A stretch of DNA of 64,000 bases from Gordonia jacobaea. GTDB lineage: Bacteria > Actinomycetota > Actinomycetes > Mycobacteriales > Mycobacteriaceae. Below the pieces are notes generated by a model, which did no database searches, was not told the origin of the DNA, and saw only the letters and a list, made by a program, of their open reading frames with translations. The stretch covers positions 248,001-312,000 of the forward strand of contig NZ_LDTZ01000016.1 in the NCBI RefSeq assembly GCF_001186365.1, in the 5' to 3' direction. Below, one piece after another: positions 45,508 to 51,946 of the stretch. Numbering within the stretch: position 1 is the stretch's first letter; every line of letters begins with the position of its first letter. The position numbers and the translations under genes are program-made.

Positions 45508-45610
45508 TCGGCGCGAAGGGCAGACGCCCCTGTAGAGGCTGCGACACGACGACGTAATCGCCGACCGGTGACACGCATATAACGCTTTCACACCAGTCAC
45601 ATCAGCAACA

Positions 45611-45639
45611 TTGGATACCTGCTGACGCCTCAGTAGCAT
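45611..45639 (+). promoter_or_regulatory. Candidate promoter of the 117-residue protein
   Basis: TTGGAT (45611-45616) and TAGCAT (45634-45639) are spaced by 17 bases in the AT-richer gap between the MbtH gene and the next gene. If used, it gives a leader of about 115 nt and uncouples the small gene from the NRPS operon. The rest of 45508-45761 holds no gene. Motif match only. Confidence 0.35.
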
Positions 45640-45761
45640 CGGGTTTTGTAGAAACACGAAATCCGAGTGGAATTCGTCACATAGTACGGTGGTTCGTCTT
45701 CCGAACAAGTCGCTTAGGTGCATTCTGTTCGAAAGGATCGACGCCATCGTTGGGAGGCAAG

Positions 45762-46115
45762 ATGGCTGAGGTCGGAGATGTCGACGCGTGGGGTGCTCGA
45801 GGTCGAATGATGACGGAATTGCGTAACGACGTGAAGCGGCGCGCTGAGGCGACGCCGTGGATGACGGCTGTTCGCTTGGGGGGCGATTCGGCGACGTACG
45901 CCGAGCTTGCGGAGAGCATGTCGTCGTACGAAAAGGTGATGAAGCGAAACGGTATGTCGTCGGAGGCCGCGATCTACGCGGCACTGCTTCACTCGCTCCC
46001 GTCGATTGCCACGGTCAGCGATCCCGTCAAGCAGGGCGCGATGATCGATCAGGTTCTCGCCTGGCTCGGTCGCAATCTGCCGTTCTCCGGTGGTTCGCTC
46101 CGGGCCGTGGGCTGA
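45762..46115 (+). CDS. Small protein with an A-domain-like N-terminal segment, function unknown
   Basis: A 117-residue protein with a strong ribosome-binding site (GGGAGG, six bases before the ATG). I do not recognise it as a named family. Residues about 25-60 (TELRNDVKRRAEATPWM, TYAELAESM) look like the first strand-helix segment of an NRPS adenylation domain, and are followed by a helical tail (AAIYAALLHSLP). The same two-part layout appears at the C-terminus of the upstream NRPS (19990-20272) and the N-terminus of the giant one (20294-20620). No AMP-binding motifs are present, so it cannot adenylate by itself. Possible roles are a docking partner or regulator of the assembly line; this is inference from similarity by eye. 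Confidence 0.7.
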   Translation: MAEVGDVDAWGARGRMMTELRNDVKRRAEATPWMTAVRLGGDSATYAELAESMSSYEKVMKRNGMSSEAAIYAALLHSLPSIATVSDPVKQGAMIDQVLAWLGRNLPFSGGSLRAVG

Positions 46116-46127
46116 CGCTCCCGCCCT

Positions 46128-46182
46128 GCGGCACCAACTCACTGGCCGCGGCACCAACTCACCGGCCGCGGCACCAACTCAC
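46128..46182. repeat. Three tandem copies of a 20-bp unit
   Basis: GCGGCACCAACTCAC occurs at 46128, 46148 and 46168, giving a period of 20 bases with TGGCC or CGGCC between copies. It fills the gap between two convergent genes, and the last copy runs into the 3' end of the leftward gene (stop at 46179). The number of copies is likely to vary between strains. Confidence 0.85.
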
Positions 46183-46811
46183 AAGCCTGCTATCACCAGC
46201 ACCAGCAGCATGATCGGAATGCCGATCACCGCGGCGATCGTGCCGAGGACTATTCCGGTGACCGCGCGGCCACTGCCTCGATAGCGGGTCGGGTGTCGGT
46301 GAATCTGGCGAACGCCCGCAGCACCGAGCACCATCGACAAGAGCCCGACGACCCCGCCGATGCCCAACACCGGAATAAGTGGGAACGCGGCCAATGCGGT
46401 CACCAACGACGCTGTGGTCAGCGGCGATGTCCGCGGTCGCGCGGGCACCTGACTGGCGAGAGGTACCGGATGGACCGTCGGTATCACCGTCGGCGTGAGG
46501 ATCACGCGTTCAGCGTGGGCGAGGTCCCAGTAGTCGCCTACCTCCGGTAGTGGGGTATCGCGAGATGTATCTCGTGTCCGCACGCGGAGGCCTTCGATGG
46601 GCACGGGATTGCGTCGTGATCGCGGCGCGTCGTCGCCACGGCCAGATGACGCGGCGTCCGGTACCGAGTACGCCTCCGAGGCATCCGGCGTCGACGAAGC
46701 ATCCGGTATGGAGGGCAGCGACATCGACTCCAGCACGTTCGACTGCGGCCAGCGCTCGTAACGGTCGGTTGCTGCCGGTTCGATCGGCGCTGTGTGGTGT
46801 TCGGTTCGCAT
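46179..46811 (-). CDS. DUF4190-like membrane protein
   Basis: A 210-residue protein. The N-terminal 120 residues are polar and probably disordered (Ser/Pro/Asp-rich, SLPSIPDASSTPDASEA). Two long hydrophobic helices follow: SLVTALAAFPLIPVLGIGG with VGLLSMVLGAAG, then AVTGIVLGTIAAVIGIPIMLL. The pair joined by RQIHRHPTRYRGSG matches DUF4190-type membrane proteins of actinobacteria, whose function is unknown. GAGGAGGG six bases upstream fixes the start at 46811. The gene is flanked on both sides by short tandem repeats. Confidence 0.75.
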   Translation of the reverse strand: MRTEHHTAPIEPAATDRYERWPQSNVLESMSLPSIPDASSTPDASEAYSVPDAASSGRGDDAPRSRRNPVPIEGLRVRTRDTSRDTPLPEVGDYWDLAHAERVILTPTVIPTVHPVPLASQVPARPRTSPLTTASLVTALAAFPLIPVLGIGGVVGLLSMVLGAAGVRQIHRHPTRYRGSGRAVTGIVLGTIAAVIGIPIMLLVLVIAGL

Positions 46812-46902
46812 CGGCCCTCCTCGTAGTGAGTCTACCGATGCACACCGCGCCGCCCCGGAATGAAGAGTCCGGAACGGCGCGGAGTGGGTGGATCTGTACT
46901 GA

Positions 46903-46938
46903 GGCGTCTGGCGAATCAGCGGCGTCTGGCGAATCAGC
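46903..46938. repeat. Two tandem copies of an 18-bp unit
   Basis: GGCGTCTGGCGAATCAGC is found at 46903-46920 and again at 46921-46938. The second copy contains the stop codon of the leftward lipoprotein gene, so the duplication lies exactly at its 3' end. Confidence 0.9.
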
Positions 46939-47440
46939 CGCCGTGCTGGCCCATCATCGAGGTGAGCTGGGTGACGGCGTTGCCGGACAGCTTCCACTCG
47001 CCATCGACCTTCACGTACGAGAGCGTGATGTTCGCGGGGTTGGACGTGTGCGGGCTCTTGACCTCCACGCTGGCATCCGCAGCGTTGTCGCCGGTCTTCT
47101 TGACCTCGGTCACGGTGTACACATCGGGTCCGTAGCCCGCTGCCGACGCGCCCTTGGCGTACGCCTGGATCGCGGTCTTGGTGACCGGATTGCTGGTGTC
47201 GACGACCTTCTCGAGCTCGTCGGACGAGGTATTGGGGTCGACGGCCTTACGGAGGATGTCCTGGGCGTCGGAATTGGTCAGGCCGGCGATCGCCGCGGCG
47301 GCCTGGCTCGTCGCCTCGGTGACATTGCTGGTGGCGCTTGCGACGGTATCGCTGGCGCTGTCCGAACCTGAACAGCCCGCTACAGCGACAAGTGCGGCGC
47401 CCGCGATCATGGCTGCCGCGAGAGACTTCCGAAGCTTCAT
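46934..47440 (-). CDS. Secreted lipoprotein, possibly MTB12/CFP2-like
   Basis: A 168-residue protein with a signal peptide (KLRKSLAAAMIAGAALVAVA) ending in a lipobox, AVAGC, so the cysteine is probably lipidated and the protein anchored outside the membrane. After a Ser/Ala-rich linker comes a compact domain: DAQDILRKAVDPNTSSDELE near the start and VKVDGEWKLSGNAVTQL at the end. This resembles the low-molecular-weight antigen MTB12 (CFP2) domain, a small alpha+beta fold of unknown role. That assignment is tentative. AGGAG precedes the ATG. It diverges from the flavin monooxygenase gene. Confidence 0.78.
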   Translation of the reverse strand: MKLRKSLAAAMIAGAALVAVAGCSGSDSASDTVASATSNVTEATSQAAAAIAGLTNSDAQDILRKAVDPNTSSDELEKVVDTSNPVTKTAIQAYAKGASAAGYGPDVYTVTEVKKTGDNAADASVEVKSPHTSNPANITLSYVKVDGEWKLSGNAVTQLTSMMGQHGG

Positions 47441-47520
47441 TGCTACTCCTGACGACGAATTGTAAGGCCACACTAACCGATCGCTTTACGTCGACGAGGG
47501 GCGGCACTACACGTGGGAAT

Positions 47521-47542
47521 TAACCGGACCGTGGTCCGGTTA
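47521..47542. promoter_or_regulatory. Perfect palindrome, likely repressor operator
   Basis: TAACCGGACC (47521-47530) and GGTCCGGTTA (47533-47542) are perfect inverted repeats around GT. The site lies 45 bases upstream of the flavin monooxygenase ATG, in the divergent gap to the lipoprotein gene. Size and symmetry suit a TetR-family operator. No such regulator gene is seen nearby. Confidence 0.7.
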
Positions 47543-47586
47543 TGGCGAGTGAAAGGTTTCGTATCCGTCATTCCAGGAGGCATGAC

Positions 47587-48696
47587 ATGCAGTTCGGACT
47601 GTTTTCCGTCAGCGACATCACGGCCGACCCTACGACGGGAGTCGAGCCGACAGAACACGAGCGCATCAAGGCATCGGTGGCTATCGCGAAGAAGGCCGAG
47701 GACATCGGTCTCGACGTGTACGCCCTCGGCGAGCACCACAATCCACCGTTCTTCTCGTCGTCACCGACGACGACTCTCGCCTACATCGCAGCTCAGACGA
47801 GCAAGCTGCACCTCTCCACCGCGACGACCCTGATCACCACCAACGACCCGGTCAAGATCGCCGAGGACTTTGCCATGCTGCAACACCTCGCCGACGGCCG
47901 CGTCGACCTGATGCTCGGACGTGGCAACACCGGCCCGGTGTACCCGTGGTTCGGCAAGGACATCCGGCAGGGCATCCCGCTGGCCATCGAGAACTATCAC
48001 CTGCTGCATCGGTTGTGGACCGAGGACGTCGTCGACTGGGAGGGCAAGTTCCGCACCCCGCTGCAGTCGTTCACCTCGACGCCGCGTCCGCTCGACGACG
48101 TCGCGCCCTTCGTCTGGCACGGCTCGATCCGCAGTCCGGAGATCGCTGAGCAGGCCGCCTATTACGGTGACGGCTTCTTCGCCAACCACATCTTCTGGCC
48201 CGCCGAGCACTCGAAGCGACTGATCGACTTCTATCGGGAGCGCTACGAGCACTACGGACACGGAAAGGCGAGTCAGGCGATCGTCGGGCTCGGTGGTCAG
48301 TTCTTCATCAGGAAGAACTCCCAGGACGCCGTCAACGAGTTCCGTCCCTACTTCGACAACGCGCCGGTGTACGGGCACGGACCGTCGTTGGAGGACTTCA
48401 GTCGCGAGACGCCGCTCACGGTCGGCAGCCCGCAGGAGTTCATCGACCGCACGCTCTCGTTCCGCGACACCTTCGGCGACTACCAGCGCCAGCTGTTCCT
48501 CGTCGACCACGCGGGCCTGCCGCTCAAGACGGTCCTCGAGCAGCTCGACGAGCTCGGCGAGGTGCTCCCCGAACTCCGCAAGGGATTCGCAGAAGGCCGC
48601 CCGGCAGATGTTCCCGACGCGCCGACGCACGCCTCGCTCGTCGCGGCACGCGACGCAGAGGAGCTTGCAGAGCAGGAAACACAGGTGAACGCATGA
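47587..48696 (+). CDS. LLM-class flavin-dependent monooxygenase (CE1758-type)
   Basis: A 369-residue luciferase-like monooxygenase using reduced FMN. The opening MQFGLFSVSDI, the active-site region DVYALGEHHNPPF, and VDLMLGRGNTGPVYPWFG fit the family, as does GHGPSLEDFSRETPLTVGSP near residue 270. AGGAGG seven bases upstream fixes the start. The stop overlaps the next ATG by four bases; that next gene encodes an NAD(P)H:FMN reductase, so the pair is a two-component system with the reductase supplying FMNH2. The same pair occurs together in corynebacteria (CE1758/CE1759). The substrate is unknown. The palindrome at 47521-47542 probably controls it. Confidence 0.9.
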   Translation: MQFGLFSVSDITADPTTGVEPTEHERIKASVAIAKKAEDIGLDVYALGEHHNPPFFSSSPTTTLAYIAAQTSKLHLSTATTLITTNDPVKIAEDFAMLQHLADGRVDLMLGRGNTGPVYPWFGKDIRQGIPLAIENYHLLHRLWTEDVVDWEGKFRTPLQSFTSTPRPLDDVAPFVWHGSIRSPEIAEQAAYYGDGFFANHIFWPAEHSKRLIDFYRERYEHYGHGKASQAIVGLGGQFFIRKNSQDAVNEFRPYFDNAPVYGHGPSLEDFSRETPLTVGSPQEFIDRTLSFRDTFGDYQRQLFLVDHAGLPLKTVLEQLDELGEVLPELRKGFAEGRPADVPDAPTHASLVAARDAEELAEQETQVNA

Positions 48697-49358
48697 AGCC
48701 ATTGACACTCGTCGCAGTGAACGCAGGCCTTAGCGAACCGTCGTCGACGAGGATGCTCGTCGACCGGCTCACCGACGACGCCGCGTCGCTCGTGCGGTCG
48801 CAGGGCGGCGACGTCGACGTGCAAATCATCGATCTGCGTGACCTCGCGGTCGACATCGGGCGTTCGCTGGCAACCGGTTTCGCGACCGGTGCTGCGGGCG
48901 ACGCCATCCGGTCCGTTGAGGACGCCGACGCGCTGATCGTCGCGACCCCGGTGTTCAACGCGTCGTACTCGGGTTTGTTCAAGTCGTTCTTCGACCTCGT
49001 CGACGTCGACGCGATGGAGGGCAAGCCGGTCCTCATCGCGGCGACCGGAGGCAGTCCCCGGCACTCGATGGTCCTCGACCATGCGCTGCGTCCGTTGTTC
49101 GGCTACCTGCGCACCGTCGTCGTACCGACCGGCGTCTACGCGGCGTCGGAGGACTGGGCGTCGACCTCCGGCGACACGGCAACGCTATCCGACCGAATCC
49201 GCCGGGCCGCAACACAATTGGTGGCGCTCATGCCCACCGGAACTGTTCGGCACGCCGTTACGTCGCAGACGTCGGACGCTGATCGCGGCGAGCAGCGGGT
49301 ACACGCGGGCGAGGAGGCGGGGATCGCCAACTTCGCTCGTCTGCTCGCAGGCGATTGA
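48693..49358 (+). CDS. NAD(P)H-dependent FMN reductase (CE1759-type)
   Basis: A 221-residue flavodoxin-fold reductase. TLVAVNAGLSEPSSTRMLVD is the FMN phosphate loop, ADALIVATPVFNASYSGLFK the second flavin-contact region, and KPVLIAATGGSPRHSMVLDH the third. These match MsuE/SsuE-like reductases. It overlaps the monooxygenase by four bases and should supply reduced FMN to it. The last 45 residues (GTVRHAVTSQ, then DADRGEQRVHAGEEAG) extend beyond the standard core. A strong terminator follows. Confidence 0.9.
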   Translation: MKPLTLVAVNAGLSEPSSTRMLVDRLTDDAASLVRSQGGDVDVQIIDLRDLAVDIGRSLATGFATGAAGDAIRSVEDADALIVATPVFNASYSGLFKSFFDLVDVDAMEGKPVLIAATGGSPRHSMVLDHALRPLFGYLRTVVVPTGVYAASEDWASTSGDTATLSDRIRRAATQLVALMPTGTVRHAVTSQTSDADRGEQRVHAGEEAGIANFARLLAGD

Positions 49359-49387
49359 GTGATAGAGACTGGGCGAACGGGACTGGA

Positions 49388-50401
49388 CTATGCGCGCCCG
49401 GGAGTGTTCTCCCGGGCGCGCAGTCGTGTGCCCGGAAGGGTCGGCGCCGGCAGGTGTTGCACCTCGCCGGTGTAGCCCTGCACCTGGCCGAAGCGTTCGC
49501 TGTGCGCCATCCACTCCTCGCGCGCGAGGACGATCTCCTCGTGGCTGCGCCCGACGAAGTTCCACCACATGATGATGTCGTCGTCGAACGGTGCACCCCC
49601 GAGCACGATGACCCGCGCGTCGTCGTCGCCGCGGTTGGCGAGGACGATGGTCTCGGCGCCGACTCCGACGTAGCCGAGTTCGGTCCGCTCGAGCGGACCT
49701 GTCGTCGAATCGACGATCTCCACGCGACCGGAGTCGATGAGGAATCCGTGTTCGAATCCGGGGTCGACGTCGAGCGTGACGTCGGCTCCCGGCGGGATGC
49801 GCAGTTCAGCGCCCAGCAGTGGCGTGAACGTCTCGACGGGCGACGTGCTGCCGAGCAGTGTGCCGAGAAAGATGAGTGCCGTCACGTCGCCGACGGTGAT
49901 CGCCGGTGGCGCGTAGTGGGCGAAGTCGCGTGCGGTGTTCGCGGACTCGGCGGGGAGTGCGACCCACAACTGCACGCCGTGAAGGACCGTGGTGTCGGGT
50001 GTGGAGACCTCGGTATGGGCGATGCCGTGCCCGGAGGTCATCAGGTTCAGTTCGCCCGGCCGGACCATCGCGTGATTGCCCATCGTGTCCCGGTGCTCGA
50101 TCTCACCGGTGAAAAGCCAACTGACCGTTTGCAATCCGATGTGCGGATGCGGTGGGACGTCCATGCCGCCGGTGGCCGAGACGTCGTCCGGGCCGTAGTG
50201 ATCGGCGAAGCACCACGCTCCGATCAGCGACCGTTCCCGTTGCGGCAGGGTGCGATGCACCGTCATGGCACGCGGCCCGCCGAGCGGTACGTCGCGCGCG
50301 GTGAGCACCTCGACGCGCAGCGATCCGTCATGATCGGGATCGGCGTTCTCGGCCTCGGTCTGGCAGTCGATCTCGGCCGGGTGTGCTTCGAGGTTGCTCA
50401 T
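49388..50401 (-). CDS. Pirin family protein
   Basis: A 337-residue bicupin. The metal-binding N-terminal cupin shows MDVPPHPHIGLQTVSW with the two His residues, and HGIAHTEVS supplies the third His and Glu. Pirins have been reported as quercetinases or transcription cofactors; the bacterial role is often unclear. The length is longer than the usual 230-290 residues: the C-terminal part (DDIIMWWNFVGRSHEEI, then REEWMAHSERF) is typical of the larger actinobacterial group. Its last codons form one side of the bidirectional terminator at 49391-49422. The gap upstream to 50525 contains only a duplicated gcctttcggct element. Confidence 0.9.
   Translation of the reverse strand: MSNLEAHPAEIDCQTEAENADPDHDGSLRVEVLTARDVPLGGPRAMTVHRTLPQRERSLIGAWCFADHYGPDDVSATGGMDVPPHPHIGLQTVSWLFTGEIEHRDTMGNHAMVRPGELNLMTSGHGIAHTEVSTPDTTVLHGVQLWVALPAESANTARDFAHYAPPAITVGDVTALIFLGTLLGSTSPVETFTPLLGAELRIPPGADVTLDVDPGFEHGFLIDSGRVEIVDSTTGPLERTELGYVGVGAETIVLANRGDDDARVIVLGGAPFDDDIIMWWNFVGRSHEEIVLAREEWMAHSERFGQVQGYTGEVQHLPAPTLPGTRLRARENTPGRA
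49391..49422. terminator. Bidirectional terminator overlapping the pirin 3' end
   Basis: A 14-bp perfect stem (49391-49404 with 49409-49422; TGCGCGCCCGGGAG and its complement) closes on a TGTT loop. It lies 32 bases after the rightward FMN reductase gene and covers the last codons of the leftward pirin gene. It can serve both convergent transcripts. Confidence 0.85.
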
Positions 50402-50524
50402 GGCTCGTGTGCCTTTCGGCTGGCGCCTTTCGGCTTGTGGACCGTTTGGCTGTGGGGCTGATGACGCCAGTCTAGGAACAGTCGAGTCGACGACGCGTGC
50501 CCGGTGCGATCGGCGAGCCGAATC

Positions 50525-51271
50525 TCAGAGATCGGTGGCGTCGTCGAATGTCATGGCCAGGTGTGCCACCGACATCGTCATGGCGGCGTGCCGGGCCAAC
50601 TTCAGGTCACGTAGTTCTTCTGCGATCGGGTGACCGCCGAGCGTCAGGGTGGCGCCGCCGATCCGTGCGCGGACACCGCTCAGTGATCCCAGCCGCCACG
50701 GTATGGAGCGCAGCGTTCCGTCGAGGCACGAGTAGGCGGTGAGTTCCGCATCCCCTGAGCCCGCGGGGACCGGCAGGCCCGGTGCGGTCTCGAGCGCCGC
50801 GATGAGGCTTCCGTCGTGCGAGACGCTGCCGCGCTTGCGCGAGCTGTCATGGTCGACGTCGAAGTCGGCGAGAAACTTGGGGAAGCCCCAAATCCCGCGC
50901 CCTGCCTGACGGGTGAACTCGCCGTCGACCGGAAGCCGATGAATCAATGCGTGCGCATCGCCGCGCAACACCGAGCCGAGCGCATTGATGGGCGATGGAC
51001 GTTGCGCCGGATTCTCGACGAGCAAACACACACCGAACTCGTTGTATGGGCCGAGATCTCCGTCGACGTAGTCGACGAATACCAGCATCACCATTCCGCG
51101 GCCCGGGCGCATCCGCAGTGGACGAAGGGGCGATGCGCCCGACGATTCTATGGCTCGCGCCATCGCGTCGGCGTCGGCGGTGAATCCCGCGACGATGCAC
51201 CGCGCATCTCTGACCTGGACGGGCATCGTGAGCGTGGTACCTGCGACGGTGTGGGTCGACGGGGAGGGCAT
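50525..51271 (-). CDS. Acetoacetate decarboxylase family protein
   Basis: A 248-residue protein with the acetoacetate-decarboxylase-like fold. MVMLVFVDYVDGDLGPYNEF is the conserved central strand with the Glu, and GRGIWGFPKFLADFDVD includes a lysine at the position expected for Schiff-base formation in true decarboxylases. Many actinobacterial members are not proven decarboxylases, so the substrate is open. AAAGGGA precedes the ATG. A KstR-like operator lies 31 bases upstream of the start, hinting at control by the sterol/cholesterol-responsive repressor. It diverges from the LuxR-type regulator gene. Confidence 0.8.
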   Translation of the reverse strand: MPSPSTHTVAGTTLTMPVQVRDARCIVAGFTADADAMARAIESSGASPLRPLRMRPGRGMVMLVFVDYVDGDLGPYNEFGVCLLVENPAQRPSPINALGSVLRGDAHALIHRLPVDGEFTRQAGRGIWGFPKFLADFDVDHDSSRKRGSVSHDGSLIAALETAPGLPVPAGSGDAELTAYSCLDGTLRSIPWRLGSLSGVRARIGGATLTLGGHPIAEELRDLKLARHAAMTMSVAHLAMTFDDATDL

Positions 51272-51301
51272 GAGGTCCCTTTCTGACAGCGACGGACAAA
51301 C

Positions 51302-51315
51302 GAGAACGTGTTCTA
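51302..51315. promoter_or_regulatory. KstR-like operator
   Basis: On the minus strand the site reads TAGAACACGTTCTC. The published KstR motif is TnnAACnnGTTnnA, so only the last position differs. It sits 31 bases upstream of the acetoacetate-decarboxylase-family ATG, where a repressor would block transcription. Confidence 0.55.
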
Positions 51316-51355
51316 GTTTGGCATACCGTCTGCTGAGCGATGGCTCCCCGGCCTG

Positions 51356-51419
51356 AATGTGTGTCTTATCGAAAGATGTGGCTGCTGCGGCACCCACATC
51401 TTTCGATCGGACACACATT
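51356..51419. repeat. Long inverted repeat, 26-bp arms
   Basis: Arms 51356-51381 and 51394-51419 pair over 26 bp with two adjacent mismatches and a 12-base loop. The inner part is ATCGAAAGATGTGG against CCACATCTTTCGAT; the outer part is AATGTGTGTC against GACACACATT. It sits between the starts of two divergent genes, so it is not a normal terminator for either. It may be a small mobile-element remnant, a structured RNA or a double operator. Confidence 0.85.
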
Positions 51420-51442
51420 TGGGCGCAGCAATCCAGCGCCGA

Positions 51443-51508
51443 TTGTTGCGAATGCAACAAAGGCCCCATTTAGGGGACTACCGACATGTCAGACCCAATC
51501 CTTACTAT
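51443..51508 (+). promoter_or_regulatory. Hairpin, CCCC-GGGG box and promoter of the LuxR-type gene
   Basis: TTGTTGC/GCAACAA (51443-51460) is a 7-bp hairpin. CCCCATTTAGGGGAC (51464-51478) matches CCCCGTTCAGGGGAC at 12001-12015. TACTAT (51503-51508) is a good -10 element, with only a weak -35 (ACCGAC, 51480-51485). With a start near 51515, the box centre would lie near -45, the usual place for LuxR-type activators, so autoactivation by the downstream product is plausible. Confidence 0.55.
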
Positions 51509-51562
51509 TTGCTGTGAGTTGGGGATCGCTGTCGTAAAGACATGATGTGTAAGGACGTACTG

Positions 51563-51943
51563 GTGACCGTAGTTTCTCAGACCGGGGGGCCTCTCGCGGC
51601 GCCATCGCCTGTGCCCGGCGTCGTAGTCGATCGCGTCGCGACGTCGACCGCGTCCGCTCGCACCGAGATCGCCCGCATGGACGACTACCGCCACGGCCAC
51701 GACGTCGCCGCCATGCGCCGGCCGGTGCTGTCGCGCCGCGAGGTCGAGGTGTTGTTGACCTGGCTGCGTGCCGAGTCGAAAGAAGACGCTGCGGCGACGC
51801 TGTTCATTTCGGCCTCGACCGTGAGCACCCACCTCGCGCGTATCCGCGCGAAGTACACGGCCGCCGGCCGTCCCGCCCCGACGAAGACCCATTTGCTGGC
51901 TCGCGCGCTCCAGGACGGTTACACCAGCCTCGACCTCTGGTGA
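51563..51943 (+). CDS. Small LuxR/GerE-type transcriptional regulator
   Basis: A 126-residue protein whose C-terminal 70 residues are a LuxR-type helix-turn-helix: VLSRREVEVLLTWLRAES, then SASTVSTHLARIRAKY as recognition helix, and TKTHLLARALQDGY. There is no receiver or autoinducer domain; the N-terminal 50 residues are short and variable, including ARMDDYRHGHDVAAMRRP. I chose the GTG at 51563 because AAGGA lies seven bases upstream; ATGs at 51542 and 51545 are possible. The gene ends three bases from the convergent mycolyltransferase gene. A box shared with the NRPS/exporter control region sits at its promoter, so it is the best candidate regulator of the cluster. Confidence 0.8.
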   Translation: MTVVSQTGGPLAAPSPVPGVVVDRVATSTASARTEIARMDDYRHGHDVAAMRRPVLSRREVEVLLTWLRAESKEDAAATLFISASTVSTHLARIRAKYTAAGRPAPTKTHLLARALQDGYTSLDLW

Positions 51944-51946
51944 GGT

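Noticed and set aside
45508-45761. A short palindrome-like pair (cttccgaacaag and ctgttcgaaag) upstream of the 117-residue protein
   Set aside because: Only 9 of 11 positions match and the arms are far apart; no support for a defined operator.
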